Source of the DNA: Smallanthus sonchifolius
Taxonomy: Eukaryota > Streptophyta > Magnoliopsida > Asterales > Asteraceae
DNA: 64,000 nucleotides
Direction of reading: 5' to 3'
Assembly (NCBI GenBank): GCA_023525975.1
Contig: CM042039.1
Coordinates: 14,538,501 to 14,602,500 of the forward strand
Made by a program: the position numbers and the translations under genes. The notes beneath the pieces were generated by a model. The model was given only the letters and a program-made list of their open reading frames with translations, did not search any database and was not told the DNA's origin. This document shows positions 10,726 to 21,216 of the stretch, one piece after another (position 1 is the stretch's first letter; each line of letters opens with the position of its first letter).

Positions 10726-12440
10726 CAGTGGCGGACCCATGAATTTTTTTTATCGGGGTCAGAGATTTTTTGGGGTCGATTGCCAATAACTATATATTAG
10801 TTTTTTGAGTAAAGTGCCATTTTCGTCCCTGTGGTTTGGCCATTTTAGCCACTTTCATCCAAAAACTTTTTTTTTAGCATTTTCGTCCCTGACGTTTCTA
10901 AATCTAGCCATTTTCATCCAACTGACTAACTCCGTTAAAAATTTAACGTTAAATCAGGGGCATTTTAGTCTTTTTCAAAAATTCTTCTTTTTAACTCTTT
11001 TTTTAATCCCTTTTGTTTCCCATCCTTTTCAAAGCTTAAAAAAAATAAAAAATTCTCGAAGTTTTTTTTAAGATGACGATGACTAGGGGTTTTTAGCGAG
11101 CCGATCTCGAGTAGCTCGCGAGCGGCTTGGCTCGTTTACACCCCTAGTCATCGTCATCTTCAAAAAAAACTTCGAGAATTTTTTATTTTTTTTAAGCTTT
11201 GAAAAGGAGGGGAAACAAAAGGGATTAAAAAAAGAGTTAAAAAGAAGAATTTTTGAAAAAGACTAAAATGCCCCTGATTTAACGTTAAAATTTTAACGGA
11301 GTTAGTCAGTTGGATGAAAATGGCTAGATTTAGAAACGTCAGGGACGAAAATGCTAAAAAAAAAGTTTTTGGATGAAAGTGGCTAAAATGGCCAAACCAC
11401 AGGGACGAAAATGGCACTTTACTCTAGTTTTTTTTTGCTCGAGTCAAACCGGGTCAGGCCGGGTCACAAAATAAAACGATAAAAACAAACAAAATTGTAT
11501 ATGAACAATAATAATACGATGTTTAGGGTAATAAGATGAAATCAGTGGATGTTCGGTGGGATCCCATTGAAGATTATCCAAATCTATGAAATCGGAAGTT
11601 TTAGAAGATGAAGACCTAATTTTTTTTAAGAAAACATTTTAATATTCATATTCCTAAAATTCAAAAATTAAACACAAATCAATAAACAAGTTTCACATTT
11701 TGACTAATCACAAAGTAAATACGCGCATAACATATAAATTCAATTAACCTATAAATTAAACTAAAACATATAAATTAAACTAAAACACAAATAGAGAGTG
11801 TAATGAGAGTTGAGACTAAATCACTAACCTACTTCCATGTTAGGTTTCTTTTCAACTTTCAATTTCAATTGCTTCCAAAACTCCTAATTAAGTTTCTTTC
11901 AACTGCTTCTTGAATCTTAAGTCATGTCGACGATGAAAGAATCCAAGTAAAATTTCAACTTTCAATTTGAAATTTGAAATTCTTTCAACTGCTTCAATCG
12001 TCGCTTGGTTGCCTTGAGAGGTAATGCCACTAATTTTTTTTCAATACTTAATTAGGTTTAATTTTTTTTTAATAGGTATTGGGTTTGTTTATGTGTAATG
12101 TGTTATTTGAGCCTATTTTGTTTAAAAGTTATTGGGTTAAACTATTAAATGTTTGGTTTAAAATGTTAATAATTAATTGGCGATTGTTATAAGGATGTTT
12201 GGTTTAAAATGTTAATAATTAATTGGCGATTGTTATAAGGATGTTTGGTTTAATTGGTTTTTATTTATAAAATCTATAATCCGAAAAAGTATTTCTTTGG
12301 GGTCGGTGTCAAAATTTTATAGGGGTCGGCGTCAAAATTTTACAGGGGTCGCTCGAAAATATACCATATATATAACAAAAAAAATATTTTTTTTTATCGG
12401 TGTCGGCCGACCCACCGACGCCATATTGAGTCCGCCAATG
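10726..12440. mobile_element. hAT-type non-autonomous element containing a nested foldback
   Basis: The left end is cagtggcggac at 10726; the right end is gtccgccaatg at 12440, inverted copies with one mismatch. Flanks are GTAGTTAG (10718-10725) and GTAGCTAG (12441-12448), an 8-bp duplication with one difference, as expected for hAT. Near both ends the sequence carries 'ggggtc'-type phrases (10757-10780; 12299-12350). A foldback sits inside at 10807-11424. A 45-bp tandem duplication ('gtttggtttaaaatgttaat..') lies at about 12150-12245. No transposase is readable. Confidence 0.75.
10807..11424. mobile_element. Near-perfect foldback with a 9-bp target duplication and a hAT-like core
   Basis: The left arm starts gagtaaagtgcc at 10807; the right arm ends ggcactttactc at 11424. 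The arms are almost identical inverted copies over roughly 260 bp. TAGTTTTTT flanks both sides (10798-10806 and 11425-11433). The centre (about 11071-11160) is itself an inverted structure: 'gatgacgatgactaggggt' and its complement enclose a GC-rich 'agctcgcgagcggcttggctcg' block that resembles a hAT MITE end. The mirrored open frames in the arms are a by-product of the palindrome. Confidence 0.9.
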
Positions 12441-12492
12441 GTAGCTAGAATTTTAAACGGGTCAGTCTTATAACACTTACCGTAAGAGTTGT

Positions 12493-12776
12493 TTTGCTGA
12501 TGAGATTGGGATTCCATTTCTAGAAACAAGTGCCAAGAATTCCACAAATGTTGAGGCGCTTATTGCTACGACTTCTGAAATAAAAAACGGGTACTTCTTG
12601 ATTAAGCCTGACCACATTATCTTTAAGAATTTTTTTATAAATTGGCATGTTATTACCAATTTAAAACATATCTGTTGTTAAATCCAGGGTGGCGAGCCAA
12701 CCGTAAATGGATAATGCTAGAACTTCAACTGTTGAAATTTGAGGTCAACCAAAAATCAGGCCGCTGCTTTTCTTGA
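12493..12776 (+). pseudogene. Rab GTPase gene fragment (RabD/Rab1-like), last two exons
   Basis: A first piece (12493-12590) translates to FADEIGIPFLETSAKNST then NVEALIATTSEIKN. This is the G5 region (ETSAK) and last helix of Rab1/RabD GTPases, which regulate ER-to-Golgi vesicle transport. An intron of about 97 bp with GT at 12591 and AG at 12686-12687 follows. The last piece (12688-12776) reads VASQP-stop-MDNARTSTVEI-stop-GQP, then in a shifted frame KSGRCFS-stop. This echoes the hypervariable tail and its Cys-containing end. Two stops, a frameshift and the missing N-terminal GTPase part mark a dead copy. The retained intron argues for DNA-level duplication, not a processed transcript. It starts about 50 bp right of the hAT element. 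Confidence 0.8.
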
Positions 12777-12910
12777 AGAAGGGGTGGTCAATGTGTGAGA
12801 TATGCCTATGTTTTGTATTAATCACCAATAGTTTCCATTTGTACAAAATAGGATCAGATTCTTGAATGTGTATTATGTTAACAAAGAAGTTAATTTGTTA
12901 ACCACATATC

Positions 12911-13137
12911 AAGCATATTTCAACTCTTGAAGGAAACAAGTCAGTAACTGCTGAAAAATTGGCTGAGGTATGTGTGCTTGAATGTTTCATTCTCTCTCTA
13001 TTGACATTCTTACAGATGATTTTTGGCAGTGCGGAACCTGTTGAATGCTATTGTGCACATTTATTGCTATCAAGAGATGAAGTTTACTTCACATCAAAGG
13101 CTCTTGTTCTGTTTATGGTCCTCGGCCAACTATTCAG
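12911..13137 (+). pseudogene. Ribonuclease II/R (RNR1-like) gene fragment, two exons
   Basis: Exon-like piece 12911-12967 translates to HISTLEGNKSVTAEKLAE and ends at a GTATGTG donor. After a 48-bp intron with TACAG acceptor, piece 13016-13137 reads MIFGSAEPVECYCAHLLLSR then DEVYFT, and after a one-base shift KGSCSVYGPRPTIQ, ending at another GTATGTG. The wording resembles the N-terminal part of plant organellar RNase II-type exoribonucleases, where a '(F/Y)GS..(P/A)..CYCAHLLLS' and 'YGPRP..Q' pattern occurs. The match is from memory of the family, so the name is moderately sure. The frameshift and missing remainder make it a fragment. Confidence 0.55.
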
Positions 13138-13992
13138 GTATGTGTTTTGATTGATTCCCATTGTATGCAGTATTCTTGTTATGAATGAATAACCGAAAAA
13201 ATTTTCACTATAATACATGTGGGCTTGCAGCATTTCCTTGCACAAATAAGAAAAAAGTTTATGACCCCAATAAATTTTTGATAATAGACATAGTAATATA
13301 CGCTGTAAGCCAGCAGAAGACTCAAAAATGAACGTTTTCAACCCAAATCTGATATCCAAGTTGCCCAATGTCACCTCTAACCCTAAGTTGCTAAATTTGA
13401 TCTCCTGTATGTCTTGCATATCTTCAGGTTGATTTAGGTTGCGTTTATCTCGAACGGGATATACAAAATTTTAAGCTAATTTTACAACGGGTCAAACATG
13501 TTGAAAGTTGCTTTAACTCTTCTTTTTTAATCCATACAACACCATAAATTGTTTTATTCAAGATTTAGATATTAATTAACAATGTGTATCAGAATTTTAG
13601 GGATTAATCGAACGGATTAATCGTTGGCCAAAGCAAAAAGAAAGAGGCCTTTAAGAATTTTAGGGAGAATTTAAATACTTAACATTTCATTCAAAATCCT
13701 AAAAACATAACATCTTGTATCTTCTCGAGCTAATGTGAAACCAGCTTCAAAGGCTCTGATGTTCTTCCAAGACTGAAACACACCACCCTGTAGATGTGAA
13801 AGTAAAAAGTTACAAGATATTCACAAATTCTTGTTTGAAACATAATCTTACATGTAAATAAAAATGTGACGTCACCCATATCACTAAAAACAAGCTTTGA
13901 GAATGGTATGTTTATGCTATGCTTGTTTATCTCGGGCCCTCGCTTTTTAAGTGTCTCATGTCTAGGCTCAAGGCTCACCCTTTGCGCCTTCG
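13138..13992. other. Spacer without a supportable gene
   Basis: This is AT-rich DNA between gene fragments and the GC-rich repeat. The phrase at 13930-13990 ('gggccctcgctttttaagtg..aggctcaaggctcaccc') resembles a dispersed plant repeat. I see no RNA gene, promoter or conserved frame. Confidence 0.4.
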
Positions 13993-15300
13993 ATGACTAT
14001 TAGGCCTGGCAAACTGGGCGGGGCGGGCGGGTTCGGGTCACGGGTCATAACGGGTTCGGGTCAATACGGGTTAGGAGCAAAATGACTTCGGGTCAAAACG
14101 GGTTTGGAGCAAAATTAGTCCGGTTCAAAACGGGTCGTTTTAAAAACAAACTATCAATTGGGTTCGATTCCAAACGGATTTAACCAATACGGTGGCAGGT
14201 GTGGGTGGGGTGGGTGGGTGGGGGGTGGGGTGGCACCGCCATCCGCCCCCAACCCCACCCAACCTGTCTACCACCCCACACCCCACCATGCCGCCACCGC
14301 CCGCCGCCCACCCCTACCCGTCGCCACACCCCACCAGGCCGCCACCCACCACACCCGCACCCCAACCACCACGCCGCCACTGCCTAATCGTCGCCGCCAC
14401 CGTTTCCACCCACCCCACCACCACCCACCCCCTACCCACGTGGGCAAGGTGCGGTGCGGGGGGTGGGTGGGGTGGGCGGCGACAGTGGATTCGATCGAGC
14501 GTGTGGTGGGTGGGGGTGGGGTGGGTGCGGGGGTGGGTGGCAGTGTGGCGGGTGGGGGTGGGGTGGGTCGGGTTGGGGTAGGTGGGTTGGGGGTGGGTGG
14601 CGGCCGTGGCGGCATGGTGGGGGTGTGGCGGGTCGGTGGGGTTGGGGTGGGGGTGGGTGGGGTGGGGGTGTGTGGGGTAGGGGCGGGGTAGGTCGCGGCG
14701 ACAGGCAGTGGCGGGTGGTTGGCGGCGAATGAGGGTGGCGATGGTGGCGGTGGCGGGTAGGTGGCAGCATGACGTCGGGTGGTGGTGGCGGCAAAGCGTC
14801 GAACGCAGCAAGAGGTCGGGTGGTGGTGGTGGTGGTGGGAAGGGGTCGTGCTAGTGGCGGGGCTGCGGTGGGGGGAGGAGTGCAACAGGAGGCGGCGGCA
14901 GCGGGGGGAAGGGTGGCGAGGGGCGCCAACGCACCGATGTGGCGGTGGTGGGCGGCGGGGGTGGTGGCGGCGAGGCGGCGGTAGAATGGGTGGTGGTGTG
15001 ACGTTGGTGTGGTGGCTATCTCATTTGTATTATTTTTAAGTTAACAAGTTTTATAATACATTTTGACCCATTAACTAATTTGAGATGACCCAAATTGACA
15101 CGTCAACTAATCTGAGGTGATCCAAATTGACCCGTTGACTAATCTAATATGACCCAAATTGACTCATATACAATTAATTTTTTACCCAAATCAACCCGTT
15201 CTTTGAAGAATGGGTTGACTATGGTTGAAAGTTGAAACCATGTTCTTCCCGAAATGGGTTCAGGATAAAATGGGCCATTCTAAAAGAAGGTATCAAATTA
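13993..15300. repeat. GC-rich dispersed repeat with alternating G-rich and C-rich blocks
   Basis: The element opens with 'taggcctggcaaactgggcg' and 'cgggtcataacgggttcggg', as does a smaller relative at 45438. From 14196 to about 14235 the top strand is G-rich, from 14236 to 14445 C-rich, and from 14446 to about 14990 G-rich again, made of 'ggtgggtggggtgg' and 'ggtggtggcggc' motifs. It closes with 'gacccaaattgac' repeats at 15056-15210. The overlapping Pro/His/Thr-rich and Gly/Val/Trp-rich frames on both strands are composition artefacts. Many G4-type runs are present. Confidence 0.6.
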
Positions 15301-15690
15301 CTAAAAACAATGATAGTAGAAACTATATCCAATAACTATTGTAATTCTTGTTTGAAATAAGCTTGTTCCCAGAGTGGGAATACAAATTAAGTACAGCAAA
15401 AACATTATTATGTCCATGCTTCAAGTGTTAATATAATAAGAAATGCGTTGTACAAAAACAACCCACTTATGCACCATTCCGCGTGTACATTCATGTATTT
15501 GTTGTACCTACAACCTCCTTACATTGGTCAGGTCAGTAAAGTTATAACTCTTTTATTTTCCAATGACTTATGTTTAAATAACCCTTTGTGTTCTTCACAA
15601 CTTGCATTTTCATGCGCATTTGCAGGACCTGGCTTCACCAAGGCATACTTAGTTGTTGAAGTGATATTTTTTGCATATTAACACGGCTCA

Positions 15691-15850
15691 TGGCCAAAGA
15701 TATTGTCAAATGTAAGTGTCTGCAAGCAATGGCATTCGTTGCTATCGACGGCAGAGTTTGAAAGAGCTCATTGTTGCCGCTCATCAATTCCAAGTAACCA
15801 AAGAACATTGTTAAGTCGTGACTTCAACTGCTTTGTTATGTCAGGCAACA
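15691..15850 (+). pseudogene. F-box-like gene fragment
   Basis: The reading ILSNVSVCKQWHSLLSTAEF then ERAH fits the second half of an F-box domain (pattern 'VCKxWxSLlsspeFxxaH'). It is followed by ..LLSRDFNCFVMSGN, which could be the region after the F-box. No F-box N-terminal half or kelch/LRR repeats are readable nearby. F-box proteins are substrate adaptors of SCF ubiquitin ligases. The short length and lack of neighbouring exons suggest a fragment. Confidence 0.45.
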
Positions 15851-16034
15851 TTCTCACCTCTACCCAGTTTACGACGACAACCACGTTTGAGCCAAACATG
15901 CCGGAGGCACAAAACATTGGAATTAAAATCCGGAGATGCGACCCGTGTTATTGTATCGTGAGTTGTCTTATTTCTTGTCTTGGTTTTTTACTTCACTAAT
16001 TGTCTTTTCCGGTGATCGGAGGAATGCAAACATT

Positions 16035-18300
16035 TGCCACACCCCAACCGACGGCGGAATACGTCGGGGCGGGACATATAGACTGTTCAAAAGCTCATGA
16101 TCAAACTAAATTTCATTACTTTATTAAATTGAATTACAAATACATATTGTTCAAACAACAGAAACAAACAATACATCCAAATTAGGTGTTAAAATGAGAT
16201 ATGGTAAAATGAGAAGGTCAACTATAAATAATTGGTGAGCATAGATAGGTTTAAATATCTCATGCAGTTTTCAAATGGTTTATACAATTCATATGACATA
16301 TGGTAAATAAGGCATTTTATGGAGAATCTATAGTCGAAACTATGTGTACAATCAAACCTTGTGACTGAGGCATAACCCGCAGGTTACCCTAATGTAAATT
16401 GTCGGTAACAAACACCCTACTTGGGTGGGTTTGTCAAACTCAATAGATCTATCAATGTTAACCGTTGGCTTGTACTGAGTTAATGATTGTACGAGCGTGT
16501 CATGGATATGTAGTTCAACTCATAGCATTCAAGCACAAAAGCACAAATTACACAAATTGTCATAATGTAGAATTGTATATTGTAATTGCAAATAGCTTTC
16601 AATGCACAACATGTTTCACCCCAAAATGTACAAAAATGAAAAGGGCTATGTAAACTCACGTTGAAATAAATAGTTTGAAAGTCACACAAGTACGTTGTTG
16701 TTGCACAAATATTCTTAGCTACTCACAAGTTTAACCTATGTTTGATGGAATATTCGTATCAATCATTTGTACATCATTAATATAGAAAAGACTAAAAGGA
16801 ATAAGAATGGGACGATTTAGAGTTTTAGGGTTTGGAACGGATGAAGGAATATTAAAGATACGATTTTTAAGCGTTAATAAAAGTGGTTAATAAATAAGAA
16901 TACAAGAAATAATGTTTTATAAATGTTAAAAAAAACATGGTTGCAACAATAAGTATTACTCGCAATTTTAAAATAAATAATTATTCCATTTAGGACTATG
17001 AGTTTAAATAGTCATCATAATAGTATTTATAAGAATAAATAAATTACGCGAGTTATTGTATTATTATTTATGAAAAGATTTCACTTTAGTAAGGTTAGTT
17101 ATTTTAACACGAAATCATCATATTGTTACTAATATCTCAACAAGAGTAATAATAATAATATGATTAATATATTTTATATGATCGTTCCATAATGAAACAT
17201 GTACTTAACGGTTGTCATGATCTGAAATATTCATAGTAGTAACGGAATAACACGTTCTTAAATATTAAATACTAGGTTATATACCCATATATTACATTGG
17301 GTTGTTTAATAGAAAAATGAAATTACAATAAATAAAATTCTTTGTTTCCTTAATTAAGTAATATATATAATTCAAATTTTATTTTATTTTATTTTATTTT
17401 TTGAAAAAAAAAAATTAACATAATTAGATTTCAAAATTGTAAGTTTACTTAAAATAGGAAAAAATAAGAAAATTTCAGTGAGAAAAAAATATAATAATGA
17501 CATGTGGCATTTTTGGAATCGTTTATTAGAATAAGGATTTATGAAAAAAATTAAAAGGGTCAATCTACAAATGGATTTGTAAAACTTATGTTATTGGTAA
17601 TAATATTATACACTAGTGACAAAATCATACTATTTATAAAACATCTTTTTTTAGGAATTATATCACTACTATTGTCAAAGTAAGAAAAAAATGAGATTAT
17701 TAATATGTTAATCCTTATTATCAAGGATGATAATATTACTCATATTAATACTTTAGTTTATAAAATTTAGATCTTTGCACATTCATAAAATATAACATAA
17801 AGTATATTAAAAACTAAATGCATGAGTTTTGTATAATTATAAGTATGTATTTTAAAACTTTATCTATACATTTATGTAAATATATGTGTGTGAGTGTAAG
17901 TAACAAAAGAAAACTAAAACAAAAGGAAGGGAAAAAAAACGCTTGTCAAAGGGATAGAACCCATGACCAAGGCTGTGTGAGGCAAGGAATTTAACCAGTT
18001 AGTCTAGGTGGTTGTGTTGATAAAGAACAGAAACGTATCAATTTTTTCAAATGGCGTCTGAGAACCCTTCTTCCCCATCCTCCAGTCGCGAACAAAGCCC
18101 CTATTCCCAACCTTAAATCGATTACAAGTAAATGTATGACCAGAGGGGCGATAATCTAATAGCAGTGTTTTACCTGAGGTTGGCCTTGAATCATCGTGGA
18201 TTGAAAACCTCTCCCCTTACAAACCGAGAGGAAGAAAAGAAAGGATTTGAGATGATTTTGATTGTGGAGCGATGTGGGGATTTATAAGGTATTAGAAACG
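16035..18300 (-). repeat. Old LTR related to the LARD at 54.9-64 kb (solo or truncated)
   Basis: On the plus strand it starts TGCCACACCCCAACCGACGG, matching the LARD LTR edge (TGTCACACCCCGACCGGCGG). Homologous landmarks follow in the same order: 'ggtcaactataaataattgg' (LARD: 'gtcaactacaagtagttgg'), an 'aagggctatgtaaactcac' phrase (LARD: 'gggggctatgaaactcac'), a tRNA-like module at 17943-18015, and a minus-strand TATA-like 'ttataaatcccc' near 18280. The outer end is not clear. No primer site or internal region accompanies it on the left. Confidence 0.55.
17943..18015 (-). other. tRNA-like module in the old LTR
   Basis: The minus strand has an A-box-like 'tagactaactggtta' (18007-17991 region) and, about 35 bases on, a B-box-like 'gggttctatccc' (17963-17951). 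It sits at the same relative place as the module in the LARD LTRs. The B box is degenerate (TTCTATCC where TTCRANTCC is expected). I cannot pair an acceptor stem, so this is not called as a tRNA gene. Confidence 0.4.
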
Positions 18301-19666
18301 CGTTTAACAGCTGGATTGACGAGATTTCAGGGATTACGGGGCTTGATTTTTTTGTGATTAAGCAATCTCATTCCATTTACGTGATCTACCAAAATGGTTT
18401 CCAATCCTCACGATTTCAGTCCTAATTTCTCGAATTGAAGTTTGCTACGCATTCAATACATGGTCTAGAATGATTGGGATTCAAAAGAAATGAGTTGTGA
18501 TTGCGGATTCAACGGATTTAGAATAGTGTTAATGGGTTTTGACTTTTTAGAAGTCAAAATTGAGCCCTTAGGTTTCCGGGTTCAAAAATAAAGGAAAAAG
18601 GGGGGTTCAAGAGGGGGTTTAACCTACTTTGAGGGGGGGGGGGGGGGGTTCAAAAGCTATAAATGGGGTTCAAAGTCAATACTTTGATATTATTTTCATT
18701 AACTAAACATAAAACATATAAGACTTAAAATAATTTTTTAAGGACAGGTTCCATTTTATAAAATGAAAGGTTGTATAATTGGTTTATAAATAAATAAATA
18801 TATTTACATATACATTTACAAATAAATACTTATATATGATAAGAAAGATAAAGATTATAACTACATTGTTAAAACTCACTTATTTTATATATTATAACAA
18901 GTATATTTATACACACATATATATATATATATATAGGGAAGTTTATTTCAGAACAAGAAAAATCTACGAGAACATAAAGAACAATACTTAACCAATCATA
19001 TTTTTTCTTTCTGCTTTATATTTAACTTAATTACAAGGATATAGTAGTAATTTGCAAACCTAAACTAATTTATGTGGTTTTAATGTACGCTACTAATTTA
19101 GGAATGAAAAATTGGTTTCAATATATTTTTTTAATTCAAAATCTTATCTATTATTAAAGTCAATCTTCATTTTTTTTAAATCAAGATTCTATTCAAATTT
19201 CTTACACGTCCTAAATCAAATTATAAAACAGAATACTTCGTTATTTCACGTTTTCATTTGAGAATTGTTTCCTACATCAGGCCGGTCACATGGTCGTGCA
19301 GAAATCGTTAACATCTTTAAATCTCAGTCTATACGATTCCCGGATAGCCTCATGTTACTCCTCCATCAAGTTAATAATTTGTTTAATCTGTTTTCTTTAT
19401 TAATTCCACTAGCTCTTTTATAATTTTCTTCTATAATATTAGTCCCGGTCAATAGGATACTCTTCCACTAAGTGACTATATGTCTCTTGTCATCTCTTCG
19501 TAGTTAACATGATTTTGTGGGGGACCTTAGGGTGGGTTACCTAAAATAATTATTTGTTAGAACTTTTATGTTATAAAGAACAAAAAAACAGTTTTTTTAT
19601 AAAGTTAAAGGCATTTATACAGTTAAAGTTATAAAAATGAATATTTTTTTTTAAAAGAGAAAAGTG
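18301..19666. other. AT-rich spacer with a G16 run and microsatellites
   Basis: There is a run of 16 G at 18633-18648, flanked by 'ggggttcaa' phrases. A (TA)n tract lies at 18917-18936, followed by 'agggaagtttatttcagaac', which resembles ends of dispersed plant repeats. No coding region is visible. Confidence 0.45.
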
Positions 19667-19933
19667 TCATTTTCGTTCATGTGGTTTGGTCATTTTAGGT
19701 ACTTTCAGCCAAAAACTTATTTTTTAGTTTTTTCGTTCCCGAATTTTCAAAATCTAGCCATTTTCATCGAAATAACTAACTACATCTACATTTTAATGTT
19801 AAATCAATGGCCGGTTTGAAATTCACAGTTCAAAATTGTAACATCCCAAAATGTCGAGAAATAAAGTTAACGAGTTCAAGCGGGCCGAAGTCTGGCCGGG
19901 TCAGTCGCGAACCGGGCTTGGGGAGGTCTCCCC

Positions 19934-19942
19934 TATAAATAG
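19934..19942 (+). promoter_or_regulatory. TATA box of the Tekay 5' LTR
   Basis: The sequence tataaatag is preceded by 'ggtctcccc' and occurs identically in the 3' LTR at 26770-26778. Its place about 100 bp into the LTR suits the U3/R boundary. Confidence 0.65.
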
Positions 19943-20259
19943 CCAGGGTCACCACATGTTTCTCTCATTTGCAATTCTAGAGAGAGAAAACCGTAGAGAG
20001 AGAAAGTGTCGGAATCGCACAAGATTGCACCCGCTCGTGTCTCTTGCACTCGTGAGAAGAACCTCCGGATCAGAAGCTCGATTCAGGTAACGATCCGACC
20101 TAAATCTGAGTTTTTGTTTGTTTTTGGGTTTTTGTGGATGAAACTTAAGAATAAGCTTAGGTTTAGTATCTACAATGAAAAACGGTTGTTTTGAGCAAAG
20201 AAGATTGAAGTTTTGACATAACCGAGTGCGAAAGTTAGGATTTTCGCGAAGAACAGGTC

Positions 20260-20382
20260 GTGCGCACTTGCTAAGTGCGCACGGAGCAGGTCCTGCGCAC
20301 TTGCTAAGTGCGCAGGCAGCCGGGTCTGCGCACTTGCTAAGTGCGCAGGCAGCAGGGTCTGCGCACTTGCTAAGTGCGCAGA
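20260..20382 (+). repeat. 33-bp hairpin repeat array, four units (5' LTR)
   Basis: Each unit carries the palindrome gcgcacttgctaagtgcgc (8-bp arms, 3-base loop) followed by a short 'aggcagcaggtc'-type spacer. Four units lie head to tail. The 3' LTR has seven. Confidence 0.92.
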
Positions 20383-21028
20383 CATCAGGCTGTTGAGTAG
20401 AGATTAGTATGTCTAGAATGGTTAAACCGTTAGAGTCGGTAATGGTCTGATGTGTATGTAACTACTCAATTTAGATCGGAAGTGACGTGGTTGGACCCTT
20501 GATTAGGACAACCGAGACTAGCTTATAAGGTGAGTTCTAGAAGCCCTCTTTTAAATGTTTTTATATAATGTTTTCGGGCTGGTGTGTACACGTATGAAAT
20601 GTTGTTTTATAAAATGATTTTTATGAAACTACGTTTACGAAAGGAAATGATTTGGAACGAAGGATTTATGGAAAGAAAGTTTATGAACGGAATGTTTACG
20701 AACGAATGTTATAAAGAAATGGTTTAATGAAAAGGTAAAGGGTTTTGAAAGTGAAGGAAAGGTTTTATGAAAAGAAAACAAAAAGGGGCAAAGGTTTTAA
20801 AGAAGTCATTACAAATCTAATCTGTCGAATGAATGGAATTGACGAATGAAGTCTGGGAATGTGATTCCCAGCCTTGTGGTAGATTATGGACAGCGAGCCA
20901 TAGTTACCACAAGAACAACATGGGCAATGTCTTTGTGGCATGTCAATGGTTTTGATGTTGTACAACTGGTAAAGGGAGTAACGACGGTTACTCGGGTGAT
21001 GACGATCATCCTAAGCGAACGAGGTAAT

Positions 21029-21216
21029 GGGAAATCAATGACGGCGATACGTAACGGTTGATTTCCAAAGGAAAGATGCGTGTTGGGCAATGACGGCGAT
21101 ACGTAACGGTTGACCCCACGCATTGAAGGGTTGGGCAATGACGGCGATACGTAACGGTTGACCCACGTAGTGTATGGTTGTGGCAATGACGGCGATACGT
21201 AACGGTTGCCCACAAC
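21029..21216 (+). repeat. Four-unit array with a constant core and compensating stems (5' LTR)
   Basis: The core 'atgacggcgatacgtaacgg' occurs four times. Each copy is flanked by a different pair of complementary arms: ggaaatca/tgatttcc; atgcgtg..gggcaa/ttgaccc.cacgcat; tgggcaa/ttgaccca; gttgtggcaa/ttgcccacaac, some with one bulged base. The arms change in sequence between units while staying complementary. Confidence 0.85.

Noticed and set aside
10805..11417. 88- and 85-residue mirrored frames
   Set aside because: Both are the same arm of the foldback read in opposite directions; not genes.
14158..15039. Many overlapping long frames (Pro/His/Thr-rich or Gly/Trp/Val-rich) on both strands
   Set aside because: They all come from the GGTGG/CCACC repeat. 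Every frame is open because the composition lacks stop codons, and no domain is visible.
19851..20090. 79-residue frame at the start of each Tekay LTR
   Set aside because: It spans the TATA box and leader, has no known domain, and is present only because the LTR is duplicated.
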